Positions 1 through 6,601 of a stretch of DNA of 7,489 nt are shown here, piece by piece. Position numbers and translations under genes: made by a program. Location: the NCBI GenBank assembly GCA_002361735.1, contig DETS01000090.1:1-7489 (forward strand). Direction: 5' to 3'. The notes beneath the pieces are model-generated. The model searched no databases, was not told the DNA's origin, and worked only from the letters and a program-made list of their open reading frames with translations. Source of the DNA: Lachnospiraceae bacterium UBA3282 (GTDB taxonomy: Bacteria > Bacillota > Clostridia > Lachnospirales > Lachnospiraceae). How positions within the stretch are numbered: the stretch's first letter is position 1; the number at the start of each line of letters is the position of its first letter.

Positions 1-16
1 ACCTGCTCCGTTTCAG

Positions 17-22
17 TATAAT
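17..22 (+). promoter_or_regulatory. Probable -10 box upstream of the OPT transporter gene
   Basis: A perfect TATAAT lies 49 bases before the start codon of the OPT transporter, so transcription would begin near base 29. At normal spacing the -35 element would fall just outside the left edge of the window and cannot be checked. The call rests on the -10 box and its position only. Confidence 0.4.
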
Positions 23-71
23 TTTAGGTATATGGGTGTATGAAAGAACAGAAAAGAGAAGGAGAGAAAAA

Positions 72-1970
72 ATGGGAGAAAACAAAGAATTTAAGCCGTA
101 TATTCCCGCGGAAAAGATCACTCCGGAATTTACGGTGACGTCGATCGTCATGGGTATTATCCTTGCCATTGTGTTCGGCGCGGCGAATGCGTATCTGGGG
201 CTTCGCGTGGGCATGACGGTGTCGGCTTCGATTCCGGCAGCGGTCATTTCCATGGGTGTGATCCGTGTGATCATGAAGAAAAACTCTATTTTGGAGAGCA
301 ACATGGTGCAGACGATCGGGTCCGCGGGCGAATCTCTGGCGGCCGGCGCGATTTTTACGATGCCTGCGCTTTTTCTGTGGGCGAAGGACGGGCTCTGCGA
401 TATGCCGAGTCTGGTGGAGATCACGCTGATCGCGCTCTGCGGCGGTATTTTGGGCGTGTTGTTCATGATCCCGCTGCGCAACGCGCTGATCGTGAAGGAA
501 CATGCGACCCTGCTTTATCCCGAAGGCACAGCCTGCGCGGATGTGCTTTTGGCGGGCGAGGAAGGCGGCTCCAATGCTTCCACCGTGTTCTGCGGTATGG
601 GACTGGCGGCTGTCTTTAAGTTCATTGTGGACGGTATCAAGGTGATTCCGGCGGATATCGCGGCGGAGTTTAAGTCCTTTAAGGGAGAACTCGGACTGGA
701 GGTATATCCTGCGCTTTTGGGCGTCGGCTATATCGTGGGACCGAAGATCGCTTCCTATATGTTTGTGGGTTCGCTGTTCGGCTGGATGGTGATCATCCCG
801 ATGATCTGTCTGTTTGGCGCGGATGCCTGGATGTATCCTGCGGACGTGGGAACGACCATCGGACAGCTCTATGCGGAAGGCGGCGCGGGCGCGATCTGGG
901 GCTCTTATGTGAGGTATATCGGCGCGGGCGCGATCGCGACGGGCGGTATCATTTCTCTGATCAAGTCGCTGCCGTTGATCGTTACGACGTTCCGTGATTC
1001 CATCAAGAGCATGAAGGGCGGTAAGAATACCAGTGACGCGAGAACGGCGCAGGATCTGTCGATGGGGATCGTGCTTGCGGGTATTGTGGCGATGGTCGTT
1101 ATCATCTGGCTGGTGCCGGCAATCCCGGTCAATATAATCGGCGCATTACTGATTGTTGTATTCGGTTTCTTCTTTGCCACGGTTTCCTCCCGCATGGTGG
1201 GACTGATCGGCAGCTCCAATAACCCGGTGTCCGGCATGGCGATCGCGACGCTGCTGATTGCGACCATCACCATCAAGGCTTCGGGGGACAGCGGCATTAC
1301 GGGGATGATGGGCGCCATTGCCATCGGTTCCGTGATTTGTATCATCGCCGCTATCGCGGGAGATACCTCACAGGATTTGAAGACGGGATATCTTCTCGGC
1401 GCAACGCCGAAAAAGCAGCAGATCGGTGAGTTGATCGGCGTGGTTGCATCCGGTCTTGCCATCGGAGGCGTGCTCTACCTGCTGAATGCAGCCTGGGGCT
1501 ATGGCGGCACGGAGGTGCCGGCACCGCAGGCAACGTTGATGAAGATGATCGTGGAAGGCATCATGGGCGGCGATCTTCCGTGGAATCTGGTATTTATCGG
1601 TGTGCTTCTGGCACTTGGCTTAGAGATCCTGCGGGTTCCGGTCATGCCCTTTGCCATCGGTCTTTATCTGCCGATCTACTTAAATGCCGGCATCATGGTG
1701 GGCGGCGTTGTGCGTATGTTCATGGACGGCAGGAAGAACGTGGATGAAAAGACGAAGGAACGTCAGGCGACGGACGGTACGCTGTACTGCGCGGGCATGA
1801 TCGCGGGTGAGGGTCTGGTGGGTATCCTGCTTGCCATCCTGGCGGTCTGCGGCGTGAGCATGGATCTTTCAGGAACGCTCAATATGGGCAATATCGGCGG
1901 TCTCGTGCTGATGGTCGTGATGGTATTGTGCCTGTTAAAATTCTCCTTGTGGAAAAAGAGTAAGAAGTAA
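72..1970 (+). CDS. OPT-family oligopeptide/metal-chelate transporter
   Basis: Polytopic inner-membrane protein of 632 residues, in the size range of the bacterial OPT (oligopeptide transporter) branch. The family imports small peptides or metal chelates by cation coupling; the substrate here is unknown. The N terminus is short and polar, followed by a first membrane segment at about residues 22-43. Family-like segments include NAYLGLRVGMTVSAS at residues 39-53, GSAGES near 83-88 and LLYPEGTACADVL at 147-159. Many further hydrophobic stretches follow, and the protein ends in a basic tail (WKKSKK) that is probably cytoplasmic. I chose the ATG at 72 because a GGAGAG ribosome site sits 7 bases upstream; an in-frame ATG at 36 would add 12 charged residues and has no such site. 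The next gene, a PqqD-family protein, starts 13 bases after the stop, so the two are probably co-transcribed. The family call is firm; the substrate is not. Confidence 0.9.
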   Translation: MGENKEFKPYIPAEKITPEFTVTSIVMGIILAIVFGAANAYLGLRVGMTVSASIPAAVISMGVIRVIMKKNSILESNMVQTIGSAGESLAAGAIFTMPALFLWAKDGLCDMPSLVEITLIALCGGILGVLFMIPLRNALIVKEHATLLYPEGTACADVLLAGEEGGSNASTVFCGMGLAAVFKFIVDGIKVIPADIAAEFKSFKGELGLEVYPALLGVGYIVGPKIASYMFVGSLFGWMVIIPMICLFGADAWMYPADVGTTIGQLYAEGGAGAIWGSYVRYIGAGAIATGGIISLIKSLPLIVTTFRDSIKSMKGGKNTSDARTAQDLSMGIVLAGIVAMVVIIWLVPAIPVNIIGALLIVVFGFFFATVSSRMVGLIGSSNNPVSGMAIATLLIATITIKASGDSGITGMMGAIAIGSVICIIAAIAGDTSQDLKTGYLLGATPKKQQIGELIGVVASGLAIGGVLYLLNAAWGYGGTEVPAPQATLMKMIVEGIMGGDLPWNLVFIGVLLALGLEILRVPVMPFAIGLYLPIYLNAGIMVGGVVRMFMDGRKNVDEKTKERQATDGTLYCAGMIAGEGLVGILLAILAVCGVSMDLSGTLNMGNIGGLVLMVVMVLCLLKFSLWKKSKK

Positions 1971-1983
1971 AGAGTAAGTGGCA

Positions 1984-2370
1984 ATGAAACAGAGAAAGCA
2001 GCAGAAAAATTTTCTGGACCTGATTCCCGAGCGGGCGGAGGGTCTGGTGTGGACTCGGGACGACGAGGACATCGTCGTCCTGGATGTTGAAAATACGGGC
2101 GTCTTCAATCGGATCGCGCAGAAGTTTTTTAAGCGTCCGAAGGTGACGAAGGTACATATGGAAGCGTTTGGCAGCTTTCTCTGGCCGCTCATCGACGGTG
2201 AACGGACGGTGAAAGAATTGGCTGATCTGTTAAAGGAACGGTTTGGCGAGGAGGCGGAACCGCTTTATCCCCGTGTGGTAAAGTATATGCAGATTATGGA
2301 GAGTTATCATTTTATCAGTCTGGTTCAGGCAACAGAGCAGGAGCAGCGGGAAGATAACGGTGGCAGATAA
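1984..2370 (+). CDS. PqqD-family small protein (RRE-like fold)
   Basis: A soluble protein of 128 residues resembling the PqqD family. PqqD itself is a small winged-helix protein that binds the leader of a ribosomally made peptide and presents it to a radical SAM enzyme (family knowledge). The core runs from about residue 60 to 115: a segment ending FGSFLWPLIDG, then a helix TVKELADLLKERFG, then PLYPRVVKYMQIMESYHFI. This matches the layout 'G..vW..iDG..tv.ei...l...fg......R....l....fi' that I know for the family. The N-terminal 55 residues hold a basic start and NFLDLIPERAEGLVW. I prefer the ATG at 1984 because a weak AAAGAG lies 9 bases upstream; a GTG at 1978 would add two residues. It lies 13 bases after the OPT gene, suggesting translational coupling. 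No PQQ or RiPP biosynthesis genes are in view, so the symbol pqqD is withheld and the function remains unknown. Confidence 0.8.
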   Translation: MKQRKQQKNFLDLIPERAEGLVWTRDDEDIVVLDVENTGVFNRIAQKFFKRPKVTKVHMEAFGSFLWPLIDGERTVKELADLLKERFGEEAEPLYPRVVKYMQIMESYHFISLVQATEQEQREDNGGR

Positions 2371-2473
2371 AACGGAAGCAAAATGCGTGCACGGAGAAAC
2401 TTTTTGCCGTGGAGGATGATATTTTCCACAACAGGGATAAGATATGGTGTAAAATGGTAATATTATAAAAAGA

Positions 2474-2511
2474 CCGCATCAGCGGCGCGCGTCTTCCCAA
2501 ACAGGGAGACG
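2474..2511 (+). promoter_or_regulatory. Two small hairpins in the rubrerythrin leader
   Basis: Just before the rubrerythrin ribosome site two stem-loops can form. The first is CCGC-ATCA-GCGG at 2474-2485. The second pairs CGTCTTCCC (2490-2498) with GGGAGACG (2504-2511) across an AAACA loop, with one bulged T. The second ends five bases before the AAGGAG ribosome site. An AT-rich stretch at 2450-2468 (containing TAAAAT and TATTAT) could supply a -10 box, but I find no convincing -35 element. The hairpins might stabilise the 5' end of the mRNA. They match no riboswitch I recognise. Confidence 0.3.
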
Positions 2512-2528
2512 GCAGGAAGGAGAAAGTT

Positions 2529-3068
2529 ATGGATTTAAAGGGTTCTAAGACAGAAAAAAATTTGTTGGCGGCATTTGCCGGGGAGTCGCAGGCTTACACC
2601 AAGTATACTTATTATGCGTCCAAGGCGAAGAAGGACGGCTATGTGCAGATGGCGAATATCTTTGAGGAAACGGCAGCCAACGAGAAAGAACATGCAAAAA
2701 TCTGGTTTAAGTATCTGCACGGCGGCGCGATTCCGGAGACACGCGAGAATCTGAGGGATGCCGCTGAGGGCGAGAACTATGAGTGGACGGATATGTATAA
2801 GGGCTTTGCGGAAGATGCCCGTAAGGAAGGCTTTGAGGAGCTTGCCCTGCTCTTTGAGGGGGTTGCTAAGATCGAAAAGGAGCACGAGGAGAGATACCGC
2901 AAGCTGATCCAAAATATCGAGGACGGCGTTGTATTCTCTAAGGATGGCGACTGCGTATGGCAGTGCTTAAACTGCGGCCATATCGTAATTGGGAAAAAGG
3001 CGCCGGAGCTGTGCCCTGTGTGTAAGCATCCGCAGTCTTATTTCCAGGTGAAACCTGAAAACTATTAA
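2529..3068 (+). CDS. rbr: Rubrerythrin
   Basis: A cytoplasmic peroxide-scavenging protein of 179 residues that reduces hydrogen peroxide to water with electrons from reduced pyridine nucleotide, usually through rubredoxin-type partners; it is typical of anaerobes. Residues 1-130 form the ferritin-like four-helix domain. The expected diiron ligands are present: E19, E52 and H55 in an ExxH motif, E82 and E85 in ENYE, and E116 and H119 in the second ExxH. Residues 140-179 form the C-terminal rubredoxin domain, with the iron cysteines C146/C149 (CLNC) and C162/C165 (CPVC). An extra cysteine, C142, precedes the first pair. The start is supported by AAGGAG six bases upstream. The gene probably has its own promoter in the 158-base gap after the PqqD-family gene. 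Its length is slightly below the roughly 190 residues of the classical Desulfovibrio protein. Confidence 0.96.
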   Translation: MDLKGSKTEKNLLAAFAGESQAYTKYTYYASKAKKDGYVQMANIFEETAANEKEHAKIWFKYLHGGAIPETRENLRDAAEGENYEWTDMYKGFAEDARKEGFEELALLFEGVAKIEKEHEERYRKLIQNIEDGVVFSKDGDCVWQCLNCGHIVIGKKAPELCPVCKHPQSYFQVKPENY

Positions 3069-3072
3069 ATAA

Positions 3073-3135
3073 CGAGCGGTATTAAAATGGCCGGGCGGAC
3101 AGAAGATCATCTTCTGCCCGCTCGACGTATTTTAT
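3073..3135 (+). terminator. Possible terminator after rubrerythrin, with alternative pairings
   Basis: Five bases after the rubrerythrin stop a hairpin can form: CAGAAG (3100-3105) pairs with CTTCTG (3111-3116) across ATCAT. Its base can be extended either by CGGG with CCCG, leaving a four-base bulge, or by a perfect longer-range pairing of CGAGCGG (3073-3079) with CCGCTCG (3118-3124). The following stretch is T-rich (ATTTTAT) but is not a clean T run, so termination strength is uncertain. The position, just before the next promoter, fits a terminator. Confidence 0.5.
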
Positions 3136-3162
3136 AAATAACAGTTGTTTTTAAGAACTGTG

Positions 3163-3191
3163 TTGTAAAAGAAAAAAGAATGTGGTATGAT
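3163..3191 (+). promoter_or_regulatory. Extended -10 promoter of the panT-coaX-coaBC-ispF cluster
   Basis: A -35 box TTGTAA (3163-3168) is separated by exactly 17 bases from a -10 box TATGAT (3186-3191). TG at 3183-3184 gives the extended -10 form TGnTATGAT. Transcription would start near 3198, leaving a leader of about 43 bases, which is too short for most riboswitches. This also shows that the in-frame ATG at 3187, inside the -10 box, is not the start of panT. I see no equally good promoter further downstream in the cluster. Confidence 0.7.
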
Positions 3192-3196
3192 ACCAC
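3182..3196 (+). promoter_or_regulatory. Perfect palindromic operator over the panT -10 box
   Basis: GTGGTATgATACCAC is a perfect 7-1-7 inverted repeat that fully covers the -10 box of the panT promoter. A dimeric helix-turn-helix repressor bound here would block RNA polymerase. Pantothenate or CoA supply would be a logical signal given the genes downstream, but that is inference. I cannot name the regulator, and no regulator gene of a suitable type lies in this window. Confidence 0.5.
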
Positions 3197-3240
3197 CGTA
3201 TTGTATCTCGTATGAGAATAATAACAGGAGGAATTGTACC

Positions 3241-4110
3241 ATGAAAAATGAAAAGACCTACGAACTTGTGCTTACGGCACTGTTCACCGCCATAATCGTG
3301 ATTATGGCATTCACACCGCTGGGATATATCCCGCTTGTCGTGATCAACGCGACGATCATTCACATCCCGGTGATCCTGGGAGCGCTATTTCTTGGACCGA
3401 AGAAAGGTGCATTTTTGGGATTCGTATTTGGACTCACCAGTTTTATCAACAACACAATCAAAGCAGCTACGGCTTCGGCGTTCGTGTTTTCGCCGGTCTT
3501 AGCCTATCGGGTTGCGGGGGTGTCAGGTATCTTTAAGAGCCTGTACATCTGTTTTGTGCCGCGCATTTTAGTGGGCGTGGTGCCCTACTTTGTCTGGCTC
3601 TTGATCCGCAGGATCGTAAAAGGCGAGAACAAGGCGGGAAAGGTTATCGTTGATTTGATAGCATCTGTTATATTATTTGTTTCTGTGCGGGCATTTTTAA
3701 TGCGGCTGCTGCCGGAGACTCTCAGCGCCGTTGTCTGCACGGTGATCGGTCTTGTGGCAGGCATAGCGCTGATGGCGGTCTTGACCGTGAGCGGAAAGAA
3801 AAAGGCTTCCGCCAACATTGCGCTTTCTTATGCGGGGCTTGCAGGCGCCTTTACCAATACGCTCTTTGTGATGAGCGGCATTTTTATCCTGTATAAGGAC
3901 GCCTATGCCAATGCCATGGGTGTGGCGGGCGATGCGGTGCTGGACGTGATTCTGGGCGTGGTTGCTTTTAACGGCGTGATGGAGGCTGTCGTGGCAGCGA
4001 TCATTGTGACAGGTGTGGGTATGGCGCTGGCAAAAGTGAAGCCGCTGTACGCAGCCGGTAAAGGACGGGAGGCGGAAGACGTAGCGCTCCTGGCAGCAAG
4101 AAAAGCATAA
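3241..4110 (+). CDS. panT: ECF transporter S component, probably for pantothenate
   Basis: An integral membrane substrate-binding (S) component of an energy-coupling-factor vitamin transporter. It would dock on a shared EcfA/A'/T module, which is not encoded here. The product is 289 residues from the ATG at 3241, which has AGGAGG nine bases upstream. The N-terminal part is typical: a first helix at 8-27 with small residues (LTALFTA), then VINATIIHIPVILGALFLGPKKGAFLGFVFGLTSFIN at about 34-70, and SAFVFSP at 79-85. PRILVGVVPYFV (107-118) and AGAFTNTLFVMSG (201-213) are also family-like, and the end resembles other PanT proteins (FNGVMEAVVAAI). Residues of about 130-192 look like an insertion holding two extra hydrophobic stretches, which makes the protein longer than the usual roughly 180-220. 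Pantothenate specificity is inferred from the adjoining coaX and coaBC genes and overall similarity to PanT. The stop lies 39 bases before coaX. Confidence 0.85.
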   Translation: MKNEKTYELVLTALFTAIIVIMAFTPLGYIPLVVINATIIHIPVILGALFLGPKKGAFLGFVFGLTSFINNTIKAATASAFVFSPVLAYRVAGVSGIFKSLYICFVPRILVGVVPYFVWLLIRRIVKGENKAGKVIVDLIASVILFVSVRAFLMRLLPETLSAVVCTVIGLVAGIALMAVLTVSGKKKASANIALSYAGLAGAFTNTLFVMSGIFILYKDAYANAMGVAGDAVLDVILGVVAFNGVMEAVVAAIIVTGVGMALAKVKPLYAAGKGREAEDVALLAARKA

Positions 4111-4149
4111 AAAAATAGCGAGTACAATACAAAAAGGCAGGAAAACGGC

Positions 4150-4917
4150 ATGATTTTAGCAGTTGACATCGGCAATACCAATATTGTCATCGGTTGTATC
4201 GAGGGGGAGAAGGTATGCTTCGTGGAGCGTGTCTCCACCAATCTGGCAAAAACGGAGCTGGAGTATGTGGTGGAGTTTCGGACCTTGTTTGAACTCTATC
4301 ACATCGGCGTGGAGGACATCAACGGGAGCATCATCTCCTCCGTCGTGCCGCCTCTCAACAATATCGTGAAGGCGGCGCTGGAAAAGCTGTTCAAAAAACA
4401 GCCCCTCTTAGTCGGTCCTGGGCTGAAAACGGGCTTAAATATCCTGATGGATAATCCGGGACAGCTCGGCTCCGATCTGGTGGTCAATGCGGTGGCAGGG
4501 CTGCACTATTACGGTGCACCGATCATTTTGATCGATATGGGAACGGCTACCACCATCAGCGTGGTGGATGAGAAGAAGAATTATATCGGCGGCATGATCC
4601 TGCCGGGGGTGAAGGTTTCCCTGGATTCTCTGGTAAACCGTACTTCCCAGCTTCCGCGCATCAGTTTGGAAGTACCGAAGAAAGTGATCGGCAGAAACAC
4701 CATAGACTGTATGAAAAGTGGTATCGTGATGGGGCAGGCGGCTTGTCTGGACGGCATGGTCGAGCGGATTTTCGACGAGTTGGGGTATGAAGCGCCGGTG
4801 GTGGCTACGGGAGGGCTTGCGGGAAGCATTGTCCCCCACTGCAAAAGGGAAATCGTCTGTGATAATGAGCTGACGTTGAAGGGGTTAGGGCTGATTTATC
4901 ATAAGAATATGGAGTGA
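4150..4917 (+). CDS. coaX: Type III pantothenate kinase
   Basis: A cytoplasmic enzyme that phosphorylates pantothenate with ATP to 4'-phosphopantothenate, the first committed step of CoA synthesis. Type III enzymes belong to the ASKHA fold and are generally insensitive to CoA feedback (family knowledge). The length of 255 residues is standard. The phosphate-1 motif DIGNTNIVIG is at 6-15, SVVPP at 64-68, GPGLKTG at 89-95, the pantothenate motif GSDLVVN at 107-113 with catalytic D109, phosphate-2 DMGTATT at 129-135, and IGGMILPG at 146-153. The common GADR motif is changed to GSDL: the aspartate is kept and the arginine is replaced. A GGCAGGA ribosome site lies shortly before the ATG. A lone TACAAT at 4123-4128 has no matching -35, so expression probably comes from the panT promoter. 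The stop is a tandem TGA-TAA, six bases before coaBC. Confidence 0.95.
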   Translation: MILAVDIGNTNIVIGCIEGEKVCFVERVSTNLAKTELEYVVEFRTLFELYHIGVEDINGSIISSVVPPLNNIVKAALEKLFKKQPLLVGPGLKTGLNILMDNPGQLGSDLVVNAVAGLHYYGAPIILIDMGTATTISVVDEKKNYIGGMILPGVKVSLDSLVNRTSQLPRISLEVPKKVIGRNTIDCMKSGIVMGQAACLDGMVERIFDELGYEAPVVATGGLAGSIVPHCKREIVCDNELTLKGLGLIYHKNME

Positions 4918-4923
4918 TAACGC

Positions 4924-6111
4924 ATGTTATTAAGAGGAAAGCATATCATATTGGGCGTAACGGGCAGCATTGCCGCTTACAAGATCGCCTCCCTCGCCAG
5001 TATGCTGGCGAAACAGCAGGCAGACATAACGGTTGTTATGACAAAGAATGCCACCAATTTTATCAATCCCATCACCTTTGAGTCGCTGACGGGTAACAGG
5101 TGTCTGGTGGATACCTTTGACCGTAATTTTGAGTTTCAGGTGGAGCATGTGTCTTTGGCAAAACAGACGGACGTTGTGCTGGTGGCGCCGGCTTCCGCCA
5201 ATGTGATCGCTAAGGCGGCGCACGGGATCGCGGATGATATGCTGACGACCACGCTCCTTGCCTGCCGGTGCCCGAAGATTTTTGCCCCGGCAATGAATAC
5301 CAGGATGTATCAGAATCCGGTTGTGCAGGATAATATTAAGGTATTGGAGAAATACGGCATAGAGGTCATTTCACCCGCCAGCGGATATCTTGCCTGCGGG
5401 GATACCGGAGAGGGTAAGATGCCGGAACCGGAGGTTTTGTATGAGGCGATCGTGCGTGCGCTGACGCCGAAGGACCTTACGGGAAAGAAGGTCTTGGTCA
5501 CCGCAGGTCCCACGCAGGAAAAATTGGACCCGGTGCGCTATATCAGCAATCATTCCACGGGAAAGATGGGCTACGCCATCGCGCTTGCGGCAGTGCGTCG
5601 CGGCGCGGATGTGACACTTGTGTCAGGTAGAACGAATCTGCAGGCGCCGTCAGGCGCACGTTTCGTGCCGGTTGTCTCGGCTGCGGATATGGCGGAGGCG
5701 GTAAAGGCGGCGGCTTTCGAGCAGGATATCATCATCAAGGCGGCGGCGGTGGCGGATTACCGTCCTGCGGTAGCAGCAGATGAAAAGATGAAAAAGAAGG
5801 ACGGCGAACTGTCGATCGCGCTGGAACGGACGGAGGATATCCTTGCCTGGCTGGGGAATCATCGACAGGAAGGGCAGATCCTATGCGGCTTTTCCATGGA
5901 GACGGAGCACCTTTTGGAAAACTCTCTGGCGAAGCTGAAAAAAAAGAAGATCGACATGATCGTGGCGAACAATCTGCGGCAGGAAGGGGCGGGGTTTGGT
6001 GCCGATACCAATGTTGTGACCCTGCTTACAAAAGAAGGGGCGGAAGAACTGCCGATGCTATCTAAGGAGGAAGTGGCGGACAGGCTGCTTGACAGGTTAT
6101 TGATGCTGTAA
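4924..6111 (+). CDS. coaBC: Bifunctional phosphopantothenoylcysteine decarboxylase / phosphopantothenate-cysteine ligase
   Basis: A cytoplasmic enzyme that performs the next two CoA steps. The CoaB part joins 4'-phosphopantothenate to cysteine using a nucleotide (CTP in most bacteria), and the CoaC part, an FMN flavoprotein, decarboxylates the product to 4'-phosphopantetheine. The 395-residue length is typical. In the CoaC domain (about 1-180) I see GVTGSIAAYK at 11-20, the catalytic H75 in VEHVS, APASAN at 88-93, PAMN with N125, and the flap cysteine C158 in GYLACG. The CoaB domain starts at KKVLVTAGPT (188-197) and has SNHSTGKMG with N210, KAAAVADYRP (272-281) and the KMKKKDG lysine loop at 288-294. 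Key residues fall at or next to E. coli numbering. GGAG inside the end of coaX serves as ribosome site, nine bases before the ATG, suggesting translational coupling to coaX. Confidence 0.97.
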   Translation: MLLRGKHIILGVTGSIAAYKIASLASMLAKQQADITVVMTKNATNFINPITFESLTGNRCLVDTFDRNFEFQVEHVSLAKQTDVVLVAPASANVIAKAAHGIADDMLTTTLLACRCPKIFAPAMNTRMYQNPVVQDNIKVLEKYGIEVISPASGYLACGDTGEGKMPEPEVLYEAIVRALTPKDLTGKKVLVTAGPTQEKLDPVRYISNHSTGKMGYAIALAAVRRGADVTLVSGRTNLQAPSGARFVPVVSAADMAEAVKAAAFEQDIIIKAAAVADYRPAVAADEKMKKKDGELSIALERTEDILAWLGNHRQEGQILCGFSMETEHLLENSLAKLKKKKIDMIVANNLRQEGAGFGADTNVVTLLTKEGAEELPMLSKEEVADRLLDRLLML

Positions 6112-6129
6112 TCGAGGTAGGAGAGCGTT

Positions 6130-6597
6130 ATGAGAATCGGAATGGGATACGATGTACACAAATTAGTGGAAAACCGCAAGTGCATCATCGGCGGGGTGGA
6201 GATTCCTTATGAAAAAGGACTGCTCGGACATTCCGATGCCGACGTGCTGATACATGCCATCATGGATGCGTTGCTGGGAGCGGCTGCTCTGGGGGATATC
6301 GGAAAACATTTCCCCGATACCGATCCTGCCTATAAGGGGATCTCTTCGATCAAATTGCTGGAACATGTAGCGGCGCTCCTTACTGAAAATCTGTTTTTGG
6401 TGGAAAACATCGATGCGACGATCATCGCGCAGGCGCCGAAGATGCGTCCTTATATCGATCGGATGCGGGAGAAGATTGCAGGGGCGCTCGGTATTGAAGT
6501 GAGTCAGGTGAATGTGAAGGCAACCACCGAAGAAGGGCTTGGTTTTACCGGAAGCGGGGAAGGTATTTCCGCGCAGGCGGTCTGCCTGCTTGCATAA
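6130..6597 (+). CDS. ispF: 2-C-methyl-D-erythritol 2,4-cyclodiphosphate synthase
   Basis: A cytoplasmic trimeric zinc enzyme of the MEP isoprenoid pathway that converts CDP-methylerythritol 2-phosphate to the cyclodiphosphate and releases CMP. The 155-residue length is typical. The metal ligands D8 and H10 (GYDVH) and H42 (IHAIMDALLGA) are present, as are H34 and D36 in LGHSDAD, the GDIGKHFPDTDP loop with D56 at 55-66, AQAPKM at 100-105, and the C-terminal NVKATTEEGLGFTGSGEG with K130 and T132. A TAGGAGAG ribosome site precedes the ATG. The gene starts 18 bases after coaBC, so it is probably the last gene of the panT-coaX-coaBC transcript. No ispD or other MEP gene is in view. Its stop TAA lies at the edge of a convergent tRNA gene. 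Confidence 0.97.
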   Translation: MRIGMGYDVHKLVENRKCIIGGVEIPYEKGLLGHSDADVLIHAIMDALLGAAALGDIGKHFPDTDPAYKGISSIKLLEHVAALLTENLFLVENIDATIIAQAPKMRPYIDRMREKIAGALGIEVSQVNVKATTEEGLGFTGSGEGISAQAVCLLA

Positions 6598-6601
6598 AAA
6601 A

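Noticed and set aside
24..503. 159-residue minus-strand frame rich in Arg and His
   Set aside because: It lies entirely opposite the OPT gene, has no homology I recognise, and its composition is typical of an antisense shadow.
882..935. 15-base exact direct repeat (882-896 and 921-935) in the OPT gene
   Set aside because: Both copies encode the glycine-rich membrane motif GAGAI with the same preferred codons; this is coding bias, not a mobile or regulatory repeat.
905..1462. 185-residue minus-strand frame
   Set aside because: It is antisense to the membrane segments of the OPT transporter and has no domain or plausible ribosome site that I can support.
1957..1978. AGAGTAAG repeated twice at the OPT/PqqD-family junction
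   Set aside because: A short, low-complexity purine-rich repeat with no clear function; probably chance.
2409..2429. Hairpin GTGGAGGAT-GAT-ATTTTCCAC as a terminator for the PqqD-family gene
   Set aside because: The stem relies on two G-T pairs and is not followed by a T run.
2454..2468. PerR-like box before rubrerythrin
   Set aside because: ATTATAA at 2462-2468 matches one half-site, but the other half matches only about two of seven positions.
3187..3240. Longer panT reading frame starting at ATG 3187, adding 18 residues
   Set aside because: That ATG lies inside the -10 box of the panT promoter and has no ribosome site; the ATG at 3241 has a strong AGGAGG.
4123..4128. TACAAT as a separate coaX promoter
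   Set aside because: No acceptable -35 box lies 16-18 bases upstream, and the gap from panT is only 39 bases.
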